NCBI GenBank assembly: GCA_017979445.1
Contig: CM030706.1
Coordinates: 20,105,884-20,169,883 of the forward strand
Reading direction: 5' to 3'
Length of the DNA stretch: 64,000 nt
Source: Akebia trifoliata
Lineage: Eukaryota > Streptophyta > Magnoliopsida > Ranunculales > Lardizabalaceae
Below are positions 46,887-55,869 of this stretch, piece by piece (the stretch's first letter is position 1; each line of letters starts with the position of its first letter). Both the position numbers and the translations under genes were made by a program. The notes beneath the pieces were generated by a model. It worked only from the letters and a program-made list of their open reading frames with translations, was not told the origin of the DNA and made no database searches.

Positions 46887-47639
46887 TTGAAGGACAATGT
46901 TCTACAACAATTTCACAATAGCCCCATAGGAGGCCATTCCGGGTTTCACAAAACCTATCATCGAGTGAAGACTGATTTTTATTGGGATGGCATGAGTGGG
47001 GATGTGCACAACCGCATACAAGAATGTGAAAGTTGCCAATGTCGCAAGATTGAGAATGTCTCTCCTACCGGTCTACTTCAGCCACTTCTTATTCCTTCGC
47101 GTATTTGGACTGAGATCTTAATAGATTTCGTAGAAGGGCTGCCTCGTTCCCATGGGAGAGATACCCTCATGGTGGTGGTGGATCATCTTTCCAAATATGC
47201 TCACTTCATTCCACTATCACATCCTTATACAGCAGCAATGGTGGCGAGGACTTTCATGGACCATATTTTTAAACTTCACATAATGCCTACTACAATAGTC
47301 AGTGATCGATACCCCACATTTACTAGCAATTTCTGGACCAAAATTTTCAAATTACAAGGTACTACTCTCAGCTTAAGTTCAACATACCATCCTCAAATAG
47401 ACGGCCAATCAGAAATTGTTGATAAATGTCTTGAGCAATACTTAAGATGCTTTTGTAGCGGTCACCCTAAGGATTGGTTTAATTGGAAGGCTTTAGCTGA
47501 ATTTTGGTACAATACCAATACCCATTCAACAATAGGCCTCACTCCTTATGAAGCGGTATATGGAGTTCCTCTCCTATGTCAAGGGAACCACCAAGGTGAA
47601 AGTTTTGGAATAAGTGTTAAAAAGCAGATATTGCATTAG
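46887..47639 (+). CDS. Integrase of element B (longest intact pol piece)
   Basis: A 250-codon open frame covering the zinc-binding domain (H...H then C-E-S-C, residues about 9-52) and the catalytic core. All three acidic residues are kept: D in I-D-F-V-E-G-L-P, D in I-V-S-D-R-Y-P-T-F and E in D-G-Q-S-E-I-V-D-K. The family has a second acidic residue after I-V-S-D-R, replaced here by Tyr. It ends early, by a frame change near 47600 where the frame drifts into G-I-S-V-K-K-Q-I. The enzyme would insert the DNA copy into the genome. It is probably inactive, as the C-terminal part is in other frames. Confidence 0.8.
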   Translation: MKDNVLQQFHNSPIGGHSGFHKTYHRVKTDFYWDGMSGDVHNRIQECESCQCRKIENVSPTGLLQPLLIPSRIWTEILIDFVEGLPRSHGRDTLMVVVDHLSKYAHFIPLSHPYTAAMVARTFMDHIFKLHIMPTTIVSDRYPTFTSNFWTKIFKLQGTTLSLSSTYHPQIDGQSEIVDKCLEQYLRCFCSGHPKDWFNWKALAEFWYNTNTHSTIGLTPYEAVYGVPLLCQGNHQGESFGISVKKQILH

Positions 47640-48145
47640 TCAAATCCTCAAGGAAAATTTGCAAGAGGCTCAACAACGGATGAAACAAACGGTTGACCAG
47701 CATCGCACTAAACGCTCTTCTAAAGTGGGCGATTGGGCCTTTTTTGCGTTTCCAACCGTATCGCCAACAAACAATGGCCATAAGGAAGACTCTTAAATTA
47801 TCTCCAAAATACTTTGGATTCTTGAAAAAATTGGACTAGTGGCATATCGTTTGCAGTTACCTGAAAATTCTAAAGTCCACCTAGTATTCAATGTCTCATG
47901 CTTGAAAAAAAAGTTGGGGAACAACGTCCAGGTACAAACAACTCTACCAACAATAGATGATGAAGGATTCCTCAAGCCCAAACCTTGGTAAATTCTGGAT
48001 TGTCGGATTGTTAGAAGAGGTCATCGTGCTATAACATAGGTGCTGATCCAATGGCATGGTTTAGATGTTGATGATGCCACTTGGGAGTCTTACCACAAGT
48101 TACAAACTCAATTTCCTGAACTCAACTTCGAGGACCAGCTTGGTG
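47640..48145 (+). pseudogene. Integrase C-terminus and chromodomain of element B
   Basis: Continues pol over several frame changes: Q-R-M-K-Q-T-V-D-Q-H-R-T-K-R-S (47680-47725), L-Q-L-P-E-N-S-K-V-H-L-V-F-N-V-S-C-L (about 47850-47905), then a chromodomain at about 47985-48120 with V-L-I-Q-W-H-G-L-D-V-D-D-A-T-W-E-S-Y. In chromoviruses this domain steers insertion toward certain chromatin. The tryptophan pair (Q-W-x-G-L and A-T-W-E) is intact. Confidence 0.8.
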
Positions 48146-48148
48146 CTA

Positions 48149-48160
48149 AGGGGGAGGGAA
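48149..48160 (+). promoter_or_regulatory. Polypurine tract of element B
   Basis: AGGGGGAGGGAA precedes the 3' LTR directly. Confidence 0.85.
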
Positions 48161-48556
48161 TGTTACGTGCATAGGAATGGGTTGGATACAGGAACAACAT
48201 AGTTGATTCAGTCCAACCCATGTTTGATCCATTTTAATTCAGTTAGTGTTAGCATTCTGTCCATGTTTTAATTCAGTTAGTGTTAGTGTTCTGTCCATGT
48301 TCTGTTCAGTTAGTTTTTCAGTTAGTATTCTGTCCGTGTTCTTTTTAGTTAGTCCAGGTGTCGATGTATGTTAGAGCTTTGTACTTAGTGGTAGGGAAGG
48401 TGGGTAGTTATGGAGAAGAAGTAACATATTTAAAAACTTTCTTTGAATATTAAAAAGGGATTATCTTGGATTCCAAAAAATCTTGCTTAAAAAGGTTGGT
48501 TACCCTCGAAGTAACATGCAAATTGAGAATAGCTAAACAGATGAAGTCTTCTAACA
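48161..48556 (+). repeat. 3' LTR of element B
   Basis: A 396-bp LTR matching 29018-29402, followed by TAAAT, which fits the CAAAT before the 5' LTR with one change. Confidence 0.92.
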
Positions 48557-48997
48557 TAAATCCAAAAATAAATTATCAATTTTAAATAACTAGAAATAAT
48601 GGGGTTTCAAATGAACTACCTATCTTTGGTTGTTGGGATCTCAACAAGAAGAGAGAGAGAAAGAGAGAGAGAGAGAAAAGATCTCGCTTTTGCTTTATAG
48701 TTGGGAATGTTGGGTGGAAAAGTCCAACGCCCAATGGTATCCTGTAAAGAAACTTCAAAATTTTTAAAACAAGGCACAATTGGGGGGCATCTACTGTTTA
48801 TTGATCCAACGGTAAATAAAATGCCATGTGGAAGATTCTTTTGGTTCTTGACTAATGTCTGACCAGCATTGACTCATCAAATACCATGGACCATTGTCAA
48901 CGATCGGGACCAAACGATTGGTGGGTCTGATATATGATAGGATCATCTATACTAGTTACATTGTGTATTAAAACTGACTATTATATATATATATATA
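48557..48997 (-). promoter_or_regulatory. Possible host promoter and 5' UTR (minus strand)
   Basis: This is the other side of B's insertion site, continuous with 28518-29017 before insertion. Read on the minus strand it has a TATA box (TATAAAG, 48693-48699), then a CT-rich tract (48648-48678) typical of plant 5' UTRs, and a possible splice donor GATAG/GTAGTT at 48620/48619. Together with a possible acceptor (ATATAG, about 28993) just before the ATG at 28987, this would put B inside a 5'-UTR intron of the M50B-like gene. That is inference from signals only. 48980-48997 is a (TA)n run. Confidence 0.4.
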
Positions 48998-49363
48998 GGG
49001 TCCCACTCAGCACCAAACATTTTGGCCAACATTTTAGCCAATCATTTTTGTCCTACATGGGTTAGAAGTTTTGGAATAGGCTGATTTTTTGTGAGGATGA
49101 TCACTACGGTGAGAGATCATCCTCACCAAAAATCAGCCCATTCCAAAACTTCTAGCCCCATGTTTACAAGTTGAAAAATCGTGGACCGTCCATTTTTTGT
49201 AAATCATTTTTGATGGGGTTAGAAGTTTAGAATTGGCTGATTTTTGGTGGTGATGATCTCCTCACCGTAGAGATCATCCTCACCAAAAATCAGCCAATTC
49301 CAAAACTTCTAACCCATGTTTTGAAAAATGTTTTGCCAAAATGTTTGGAGCTGAACATTTCCC
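48998..49363. mobile_element. MITE-like element with two internal palindromes
   Basis: A 366-bp unit bounded by imperfect inverted repeats of about 29 bp (inner part CCAAACATTTTGGC / GCCAAAATGTTTGG) and flanked on both sides by (TA)n. It has no coding capacity. Inside are two hairpins of about 95 bp (49067-49160 and 49219-49317). Each is built from 'ttagaagttttggaattggc' + 'tgatttttggtgaggatgatc' and its reverse complement, and the two are related to each other. It is probably a non-autonomous DNA transposon; superfamily unknown (TA flanks alone are weak because the surroundings are a TA microsatellite). Confidence 0.7.
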
Positions 49364-50439
49364 ATATATATATATATTTTTGTGTGTGTGCGCATACACA
49401 CATGTAATACAAAAATTAATTTAAATTTTGTATAATTATTTTAATTTTAATCGGATAACCTAGCTTAAATATTAGCCAAGGTGATTTTATAAATAACTTT
49501 ATAAAAATGATATTTATATAATTTTACAAAATTAAAATTAATTTAATTTTAAAAATCTTGGGATTTTAAATTTTTTATTTACAATAAGGTTAAAAGGAAA
49601 TGTGGGGGTATTTTAGGTACAAATGCACTTGTAAATAAACACATGCATTAAAAATTAGGATTTATGCATGATGTATATTTTTTTTATAATTATTCTTAAA
49701 ATTTTAAATAAATAATCCATTGTATACCATATTTTAAGAGTTAATATATTCTAAGGATCTTTTTATAATTTAAAATATTAACTAAGATAATTTTGTACAC
49801 AATATAAAAAAGTTTTTTATAATTATTTTAAAATTTTAAATAAATAATCTAATTTATATCATATAATATCTCATAATAATGTTTTTGTGATTTCAAATAT
49901 TATAGCTAAGGTAATTTTGTATTTTAAATCGGAGTTTTATCTTGAAATCTAAAGATAATTTTGTCTTTAAATCAAGGTTTTGAAAATGGATGGTTATTGA
50001 ACTCTCACCGAACTTCAAAATTTAAAATTAAAGTTTAATGATGAAAAATAATATTTTTCCTTAAGTACATAGAATTTTGTCCTCTACATCCTCGTGGCAG
50101 TAGATCGTGTTTTTGAATGCCACAAGGTGAACTCAATGACCCTTAGTAAGATTTTAATAAGGTTAGATTTATTCATTGTTTTAAATAACTGTGTGTATAC
50201 AATTAGAGAGTTGTTATTGGCGCCTCAACTTTTACCTATTACACTCCAATTAAAATAAAAATAAATAAATCAATGGTTTAGAATAATAGCAAAAGTTGGG
50301 GTTCCAATAACTATCTCTCGTTTTTTTTTTTAAGATTTCTATTTGTTAGATTTAGAATTTTCTAAGATCTTATATGAGCCAAATCCTAAATGTTTTATAA
50401 TATTTTGTAATGCGGAGGTAGTAACTTGAACCAAACTTA
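49364..50439. other. AT-rich intergenic DNA
   Basis: No gene seen. A (TA)n and GT-rich microsatellite lies at 49365-49402; the rest is AT-rich without clear repeats. Confidence 0.6.
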
Positions 50440-50850
50440 TGTAATTATCAAATGGTTTGTTTTAATCTTTAATTGGGGTGTGATAAATAATTTATCAAAA
50501 CTTATATGAGCCTAATCTTAATTTTAAGAAGTTGTTTGAATGTGTTATACTGCTTTGTAATGCTGAGGTAATCACTTGACGCAAACTTTTGTAATGCTCA
50601 AATTGTGTTTTATAATCTTTAATTGGGGTTTGTTAAATAATTTAATAAATTGGGTGGTAATAAGTAAAGTTGTGGTGCCAATAGTAGCTCTCTAATAATT
50701 ATCAACTTTTGTAATGTTCAAATGGTATGTTTTAATCTTTAATTGGGGTGTGATAAATAATTTAATAAATTGGGATGTAATAAGTAAAGTTGGGGTGTTA
50801 ATATTAACTCTCTAATAATTATCAATTTTTGTAATGTTCAAATGGCGTGC
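50440..50850. repeat. Tandem repeat of about 120-140 bp units
   Basis: Three to four copies share 'tttttgtaatgttcaaatgg' + 'ttttaatctttaattggggtgtgataaataatt' and 'gtaataagtaaagttggggtg', at about 50450, 50590, 50706 and 50827. The copies are partly diverged. Confidence 0.8.
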
Positions 50851-50859
50851 ACGATGCAA

Positions 50860-51852
50860 AAGGCAATGTCAAATGACTCAAGGTGAGGCTTGTAACCAAA
50901 GGTTTCACTTAGAAAAAATGTATTGATTACACTAAAACTTTCTTTTCAATTTCAAAGAATGACTCACTTAGAATCATCATGGCATTGGTGACTTATTATG
51001 ACTTAGAGTTACATCAAATGGATGTGAAAATAACTTTTCTAAATGAGAATTTGGGTGAAAATATCTATATGGAGCAACCTGAGGATTTCTCAGAAAAGGA
51101 AAAAGAACACTTAACTTGCAGACTCAAGAAATCCATATATGAACTTAAATAAGCTTTAAAGTAGTGGTAAGTTCAATGATACTATTACCTTTTTCGAATT
51201 CAAGAAAAATATTGTTGATCAGTTTGTATATTTGAAGAACAGTGGAACCAAGTTTATAATGTTGGTTTAATATATGGATGATATTCTATTAGCCAACAAT
51301 AATCTTGGTTTGTTACATGAGACCAAAGAGTATTTCGCTAAGAACTTTAATATGATTGATATGGGTGAGATAACATATGTGATTGGCATAAAGATAATTA
51401 GGGATCAATCTCAAGGAATGTTGGGACTGTCTTAGAGAGGTTATATCAATCTAATTTTAGAAAGATTTCATATGCAATCTTGTTCAACAAGGGATGTACC
51501 CATAAAAGAAAGGAGAAAAGTTCACTTTATTATAATGTATAGGGAATGACTTAAAAAATGAATAGATGAAGGATATTTCGAATGCGTCAATCATTTGAGA
51601 GTTTGATGTATGCTCAAACTGTATCAAATCAGATATCAATTTTGCAATTGGAATCTTAAAGAGGTTTCAGAGTAATCCAGGAATAGGGCATTGGAAAATT
51701 ACAAAGAAAGTGACGAGGTATCTTCAAGGAACAAATGATTATATACTTATAAAAGGACAAACCATTTGAAAGTGATCGATTATTCAGATTTGAACTTTGC
51801 AAGATATACAGATAATAGAAAATCTATATCTGATTTTGTATTATTTCTAGTT
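50860..51852 (+). pseudogene. Ty1/copia reverse transcriptase-RNase H remnant
   Basis: On the plus strand, over several frames, it shows K-A-R-L-V-T-K-G-F-T, I-D-Y-T-K-T-F, L-H-Q-M-D-V-K...F-L-N-E-N-L-x-E-N-I-Y-M-E-Q-P-E-D-F, K-S-I-Y-E-L-K, the active site Y-M-D-D-I-L-L-A (about 51275), and the RNase H end D-Y-S-D-L-N-F-A-R-Y-T-D-N-R-K-S-I-S. It has stops and indels throughout. It is cut at 51852 by LTR G. The missing remainder may lie beyond the right window edge, after G. Confidence 0.85.
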
Positions 51853-54800
51853 TGTAAAATCCCGAGTTTTCGATTCGTATCTCGATGAAAAATAAATAAT
51901 GAAAATTTGAAAAAATCCTGAAAGTGAAATTTAAGGGTAAAACTTTAGGATGTTTCTGATCATTTTTAATGGAATCTGATCTCACAATTGAATTCAAAAT
52001 GATTGAAAAACATACTTTAGTTTGTAAAGTCGTTCAAATGCGAGTCCGAATAGAAAAATTGCAAAATCCTCGATTATCAAGTCGGATCAGGCTAAAATAT
52101 TGACTTTTTTCTAAAGAAAGAATTTTTAAAATTTGATTATATTATTGAATTCGAAATAAAAAATTATTAAACATGGACTATTTACTTGTCATTTTTGGAG
52201 TCCAAAAAGTCAAATTATCGTCAAAAACGAAAACGACGTCAATTTTAGGGTCCCATTGGGTCAAAAATGTAAATTTTTATTAAAGATATAATTTATAGAA
52301 ATTGACCAGACCATTAGATCTAGAATGAAAAATTAGACAAAATAGAGTATTCACTCGTTACTTTTGGAGTCCGGACGATCAAGTTATCGTTGAACGAAAT
52401 AATAGGCAAAATACCGAAATTGTCCCAAAATTTTATATAAATAATTTTGTTACTATTCATCTTCGTTTTAAATGACCCAAAACCAGCAAACAGATTTTTA
52501 AAAATAATTATTTTTTTTCAAATTTTCAAACTTAGATCCGTCTCGAACCGGCAGTTGTTGACTTCCGTCGCACAAGAAAAAAAGGTCCGGAACTTCAACA
52601 TCTACAAAACCCACCTAACTTCTTTTCATTTCATCTTCTCTTTCACCTTATATCATAAAAAATCAGTCGTATATATACTAGAGTTTCGTAACTTTGACCT
52701 CGAATTTCGTCTATTTTGGGGTCAAATCGTCCTCCGTCTCAAAAGGGAGAAAGGACGACAGCGTCAAGATCTTCAAAACTATCGGGTCAAATTCAAAAAT
52801 CAACCGTCTCGAAGTTTGATCCACTTCAATTTTTGTGTCGACTATCTCGATTTTCATGCACGCACTTCAATCTTTTCGCATAAAGATCGTAAGGACTCTC
52901 AATCTCTCTTGGTAACCATAGATTTATGAAAATTGCATTTAAGATTTTATCGAAAATTTATTATATATTTTCAAAATATAAAATTATTTTTCGTTATCTC
53001 AAATTCACACCAGAACTTGCATATTTAGTATGTTTAATTATATTTTACAATAAATTATACGTGGGTAGGATATTTCACCGGGTTATTTCCATCAGTTGGG
53101 TCTTCTGTACCGCTTGGACCTCGTTTTGATCTAAGTTTTGTACTTTTTCAATGTTATTGATAAAAATAAATTTCATAGTTGGAAAAATGATTTAATATTC
53201 AATGAACTCATATTGAGCTGATGAATATCAGAAAGTAGATATTTTGTTTGAGAGATTGAAAACTGTAAAAATCGAAAAAAGAAAAAAAAAAGGTATGAAA
53301 CGGTAAAATGTCAGAGTCACACCCGAGAGGTGATGTCTGCATTTTACATTGTTTTGTTGTGTGTAGGTTGGTGAACGGATATCTAGGGATAATGTTACTA
53401 GTTACATATTTATTTACTTTCTGTTAACGCGATACGTTATTTACTTTTCCGTTCCGTTATTTATTTTAGGCCGGGTGACCACAGTTGCATGGTAGGAAAC
53501 TGGATATCCATTCTCAACCTTGTATTGTTAATTTCTTTTTTGTTTTCAAATGAAAATAATATATATATATATTATATATATATATATGTAGCTATTTTGT
53601 AAGCTGTTAAAGAGTCTGTAAATGCCTAAAGGGATAGTGCATCATATCATCCGGAGTAGTGTACTATCGTAGGATGTATGGTAGGGACCACCAAGCTCAT
53701 ACGTGATATGGGACGCGTATGAGAGTGGAGTCACAACTGGAATCCAGGTTTATTTCCCTCTATCTTTATCAGTGAACTTGTAATATAAAGGTGGTCGTAT
53801 ATGAATAGTTTGTATATTTTGGAATCACATGCACGCCTGATAGGCATAGACGGAGATGATTAGTCAGATATCACTAACAATCTATAGTAGTCGAACGTTC
53901 TGACACATCGAAAAGAGACCTATTGCTTACGGTCACATCAAACGGCCAGCCTGAGTTTGATAAATGGTCAACCAAGTGTGGTAAGTGCAGTGACCGACCA
54001 CAAAATCAGGAACTAAAAGCCTGTAAAGAATATGAAATATCATGTCCCGATTGGAAGCGATCTAGTCGTGAATCCCAACTCTCGAATTTCACTACTCGAC
54101 CATTGTGTATTATGTATTTGTTGCCTTATTTTGATATATAAAATGAAATGCATGTTTAATGTTTTCATTTTGTCAATTAGATTTGTATAAAAAGAAAATG
54201 CTATAGTGAGTACTATTGATTGATGTAATGTCAGTTTTAAAATGTTTAATTGCTCATCCCTGGTTATATGTACCAGTTTATCGTAATTTCTTCTGTAAAA
54301 CTTTGTATTGTTAAAATGATTTAGTATTCTTATTCGTTCATGTTAGGAGGGGTTATTGGTAAAAATTATTTGTTTTCTACTGGGTAATCATTGTTACTCA
54401 CCATTTCCTTCATATTATTTTTAGTTTCAGAGCCTGCAGTTGGCGAGACAAGCATAAAACTAGCGAGTGGGGACAATCTGGTGGGTCAGATAGACGATCA
54501 GAGTCCATTACTTGGTGAGTACTGGGGTTATTACCCCTAGTGGTGTCAGTTAGACCATGAGTGTTATAGATTTTGTATTGAGCATTAAGACTTTTGTTAG
54601 AGTGAGAATTTTCAGAATAATCATGTATATTGTTTATAATTTCGCACTCTGATCTATCTTACATGGCTAGATGTATATATATCTTTCACTGTTATTCTGT
54701 TCTTGTATGCATATACAGGATATTGTCGATTTTGTTTATCAGGTGAAATAGGTTAAATGCCTTGGAATGCTAACATAAACAGAGGAGACCATGCCAAAAT

Positions 54801-54869
54801 TTCGAGGCGCCACCTAGTGCCTCGAGATCTGACATGGGGCTTTGTGTTAGCTTTTGGCGGGGCGACACA
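51853..54869 (+). repeat. 5' LTR of element G
   Basis: Runs from TGTAAAATCCCGAG to GGCGGGGCGACACA. A (TA)n run lies at 53560-53590. The region at about 53300-54110 is highly similar in all copies of the family. A 160-codon frame at 52447-52929 is the counterpart of the LTR frame in H. Confidence 0.9.
52447..52929 (+). CDS. LTR-borne reading frame of G (function unknown)
   Basis: A 160-codon frame inside the LTR with no recognised domain. It aligns in frame with the 202-codon frame in H's LTR (57774-58382, minus): shared text includes Y-K-T-H-L/P-T, F-H-F-x-F-x-F-T-x-Y-H, N-F-D-L-E/D-F, and R-R-E-K-x-R-Q...D-L-Q-N. It is basic and aromatic-rich. It may be translated, or may simply be an open stretch of the LTR's R/U5 region. 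Confidence 0.3.
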   Translation: MLLFIFVLNDPKPANRFLKIIIFFQIFKLRSVSNRQLLTSVAQEKKVRNFNIYKTHLTSFHFIFSFTLYHKKSVVYILEFRNFDLEFRLFWGQIVLRLKREKGRQRQDLQNYRVKFKNQPSRSLIHFNFCVDYLDFHARTSIFSHKDRKDSQSLLVTIDL

Positions 54870-54871
54870 AA

Positions 54872-54887
54872 TGGTATCAGAGCATAG
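54872..54887 (+). promoter_or_regulatory. Primer-binding site of element G
   Basis: TGGTATCAGAGCATAG, a perfect initiator-Met tRNA type site two bases after the LTR. Confidence 0.9.
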
Positions 54888-55869
54888 CATTAGATTTGTA
54901 TGAATAAAGATCAGTTATGTTTTGAAGAGTTCACTGATACCATAGATATTAGAGCGATAATGATAGAATGTTACTAGGAATTCAGTATCCAAGCTAATTA
55001 GCAGTTCCGTATTGGAATTATAAGTTCTTCTGTGTCTAAAAGTCTATAGAGCTTAGTAAGCCTAAGATGGTATTCTAGGTCTGTTCTATTAGTAATGTAA
55101 ATGGAGTCCATTACTGAGTTCCAAGCTACGGTAGCAATTCATAGTTACGTAAAAAAAGTTTTTGCCTTACTCTGATAAGTGCCTTGTTACGGATAAACAC
55201 AAGCGAAAGGAGTTGATGAGGTAGAGGTCGAAACACAACGGAGACGAGACAGATTCTAGATCAGACCACTGACTTGATAACACAGTTAATGTTATTCATA
55301 GGATAGATGGTTGAGTTTCATGTTAAGTCCAACGAGGAAATATGAATAATACAACTACCACCACCTTAATGCCAAATGGAAAAAAGGTAATTAGTATCTA
55401 ATAAGAGACAAACAATTACGAAACTAGCAAATTCATAGGAAAAATAACAATACGTGAGGAGTGATATTATAGACATACCAACTCAATGGATGGAAGAATT
55501 TTATAAGAAATAATAATATATACTACTAAATTAGTTGAAAGAAAGAGTTATGATATGTAATGAATGTGTCAAATCGAGACATAAAGGACAGCAAGGTTCC
55601 TATCGACTTCAACTGATTAAGGATGCGTGGCTTAGAAAAATTCTAGACAAACTAATTCAGGGAACAATAATGCTACTAGATTTTATAAAGTTGATAACGT
55701 ACTCGTACCACCTCGAACAGACAAGACTAGCTATTGGAAGCGATAAATGGTACAAGATTTACCACACTTGCAAGGTGCACTACTAAATCCAAGAAATGAT
55801 GGAGTGTTGGACTTATTTGCAAGAGGCAAATATTATTCCACCTCTAGGACCAATTTCAAAGGTCGTGCT
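54888..55869 (+). pseudogene. Degraded start of gag, element G
   Basis: The first 980 bp of internal DNA. A frame at 55535-55786 contains a zinc-knuckle-like motif C-x2-C-x4-H-x4-Gly, where the last Cys is lost, followed by L-I-K-D-A-W-L-R-K-I-L-D-K. This aligns with H's minus-strand frame at 61549-61836. Stops and frame changes occur throughout, and the sequence is cut by H. Confidence 0.6.

Larger units (their letters stand above)
29018..48556 (+). mobile_element. Element B: chromovirus-type Ty3/gypsy retrotransposon, degraded, interrupted by A and I
   Basis: B has short LTRs (29018-29402 and 48161-48556), a tRNA-Met primer site, a purine tract before the 3' LTR, and flanks CAAAT / TAAAT that fit a 5-bp target duplication with one change. 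Its coding order is gag, protease, reverse transcriptase, RNase H, integrase, chromodomain. Gag is split by element A, and the gag-protease junction by LTR fragment I. Without these it is about 5 kb. The chromodomain and gag-pol pattern place it among plant chromoviruses; I cannot resolve the clade further. Many stops and frame changes make it inactive. Confidence 0.92.
51853..55869 (+). mobile_element. Element G: long-LTR Ty3/gypsy retrotransposon, 5' part
   Basis: G comprises its 5' LTR (51853-54869), primer site and 1 kb of internal DNA, after which element H is inserted head-on. The rest of G should lie beyond 64000. The internal sequence matches the reverse complement of H's internal region, so G and H are close relatives. 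Long 3-kb LTRs with a tRNA-Met primer suggest a Tekay/Del-type chromovirus (inference). Confidence 0.85.
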
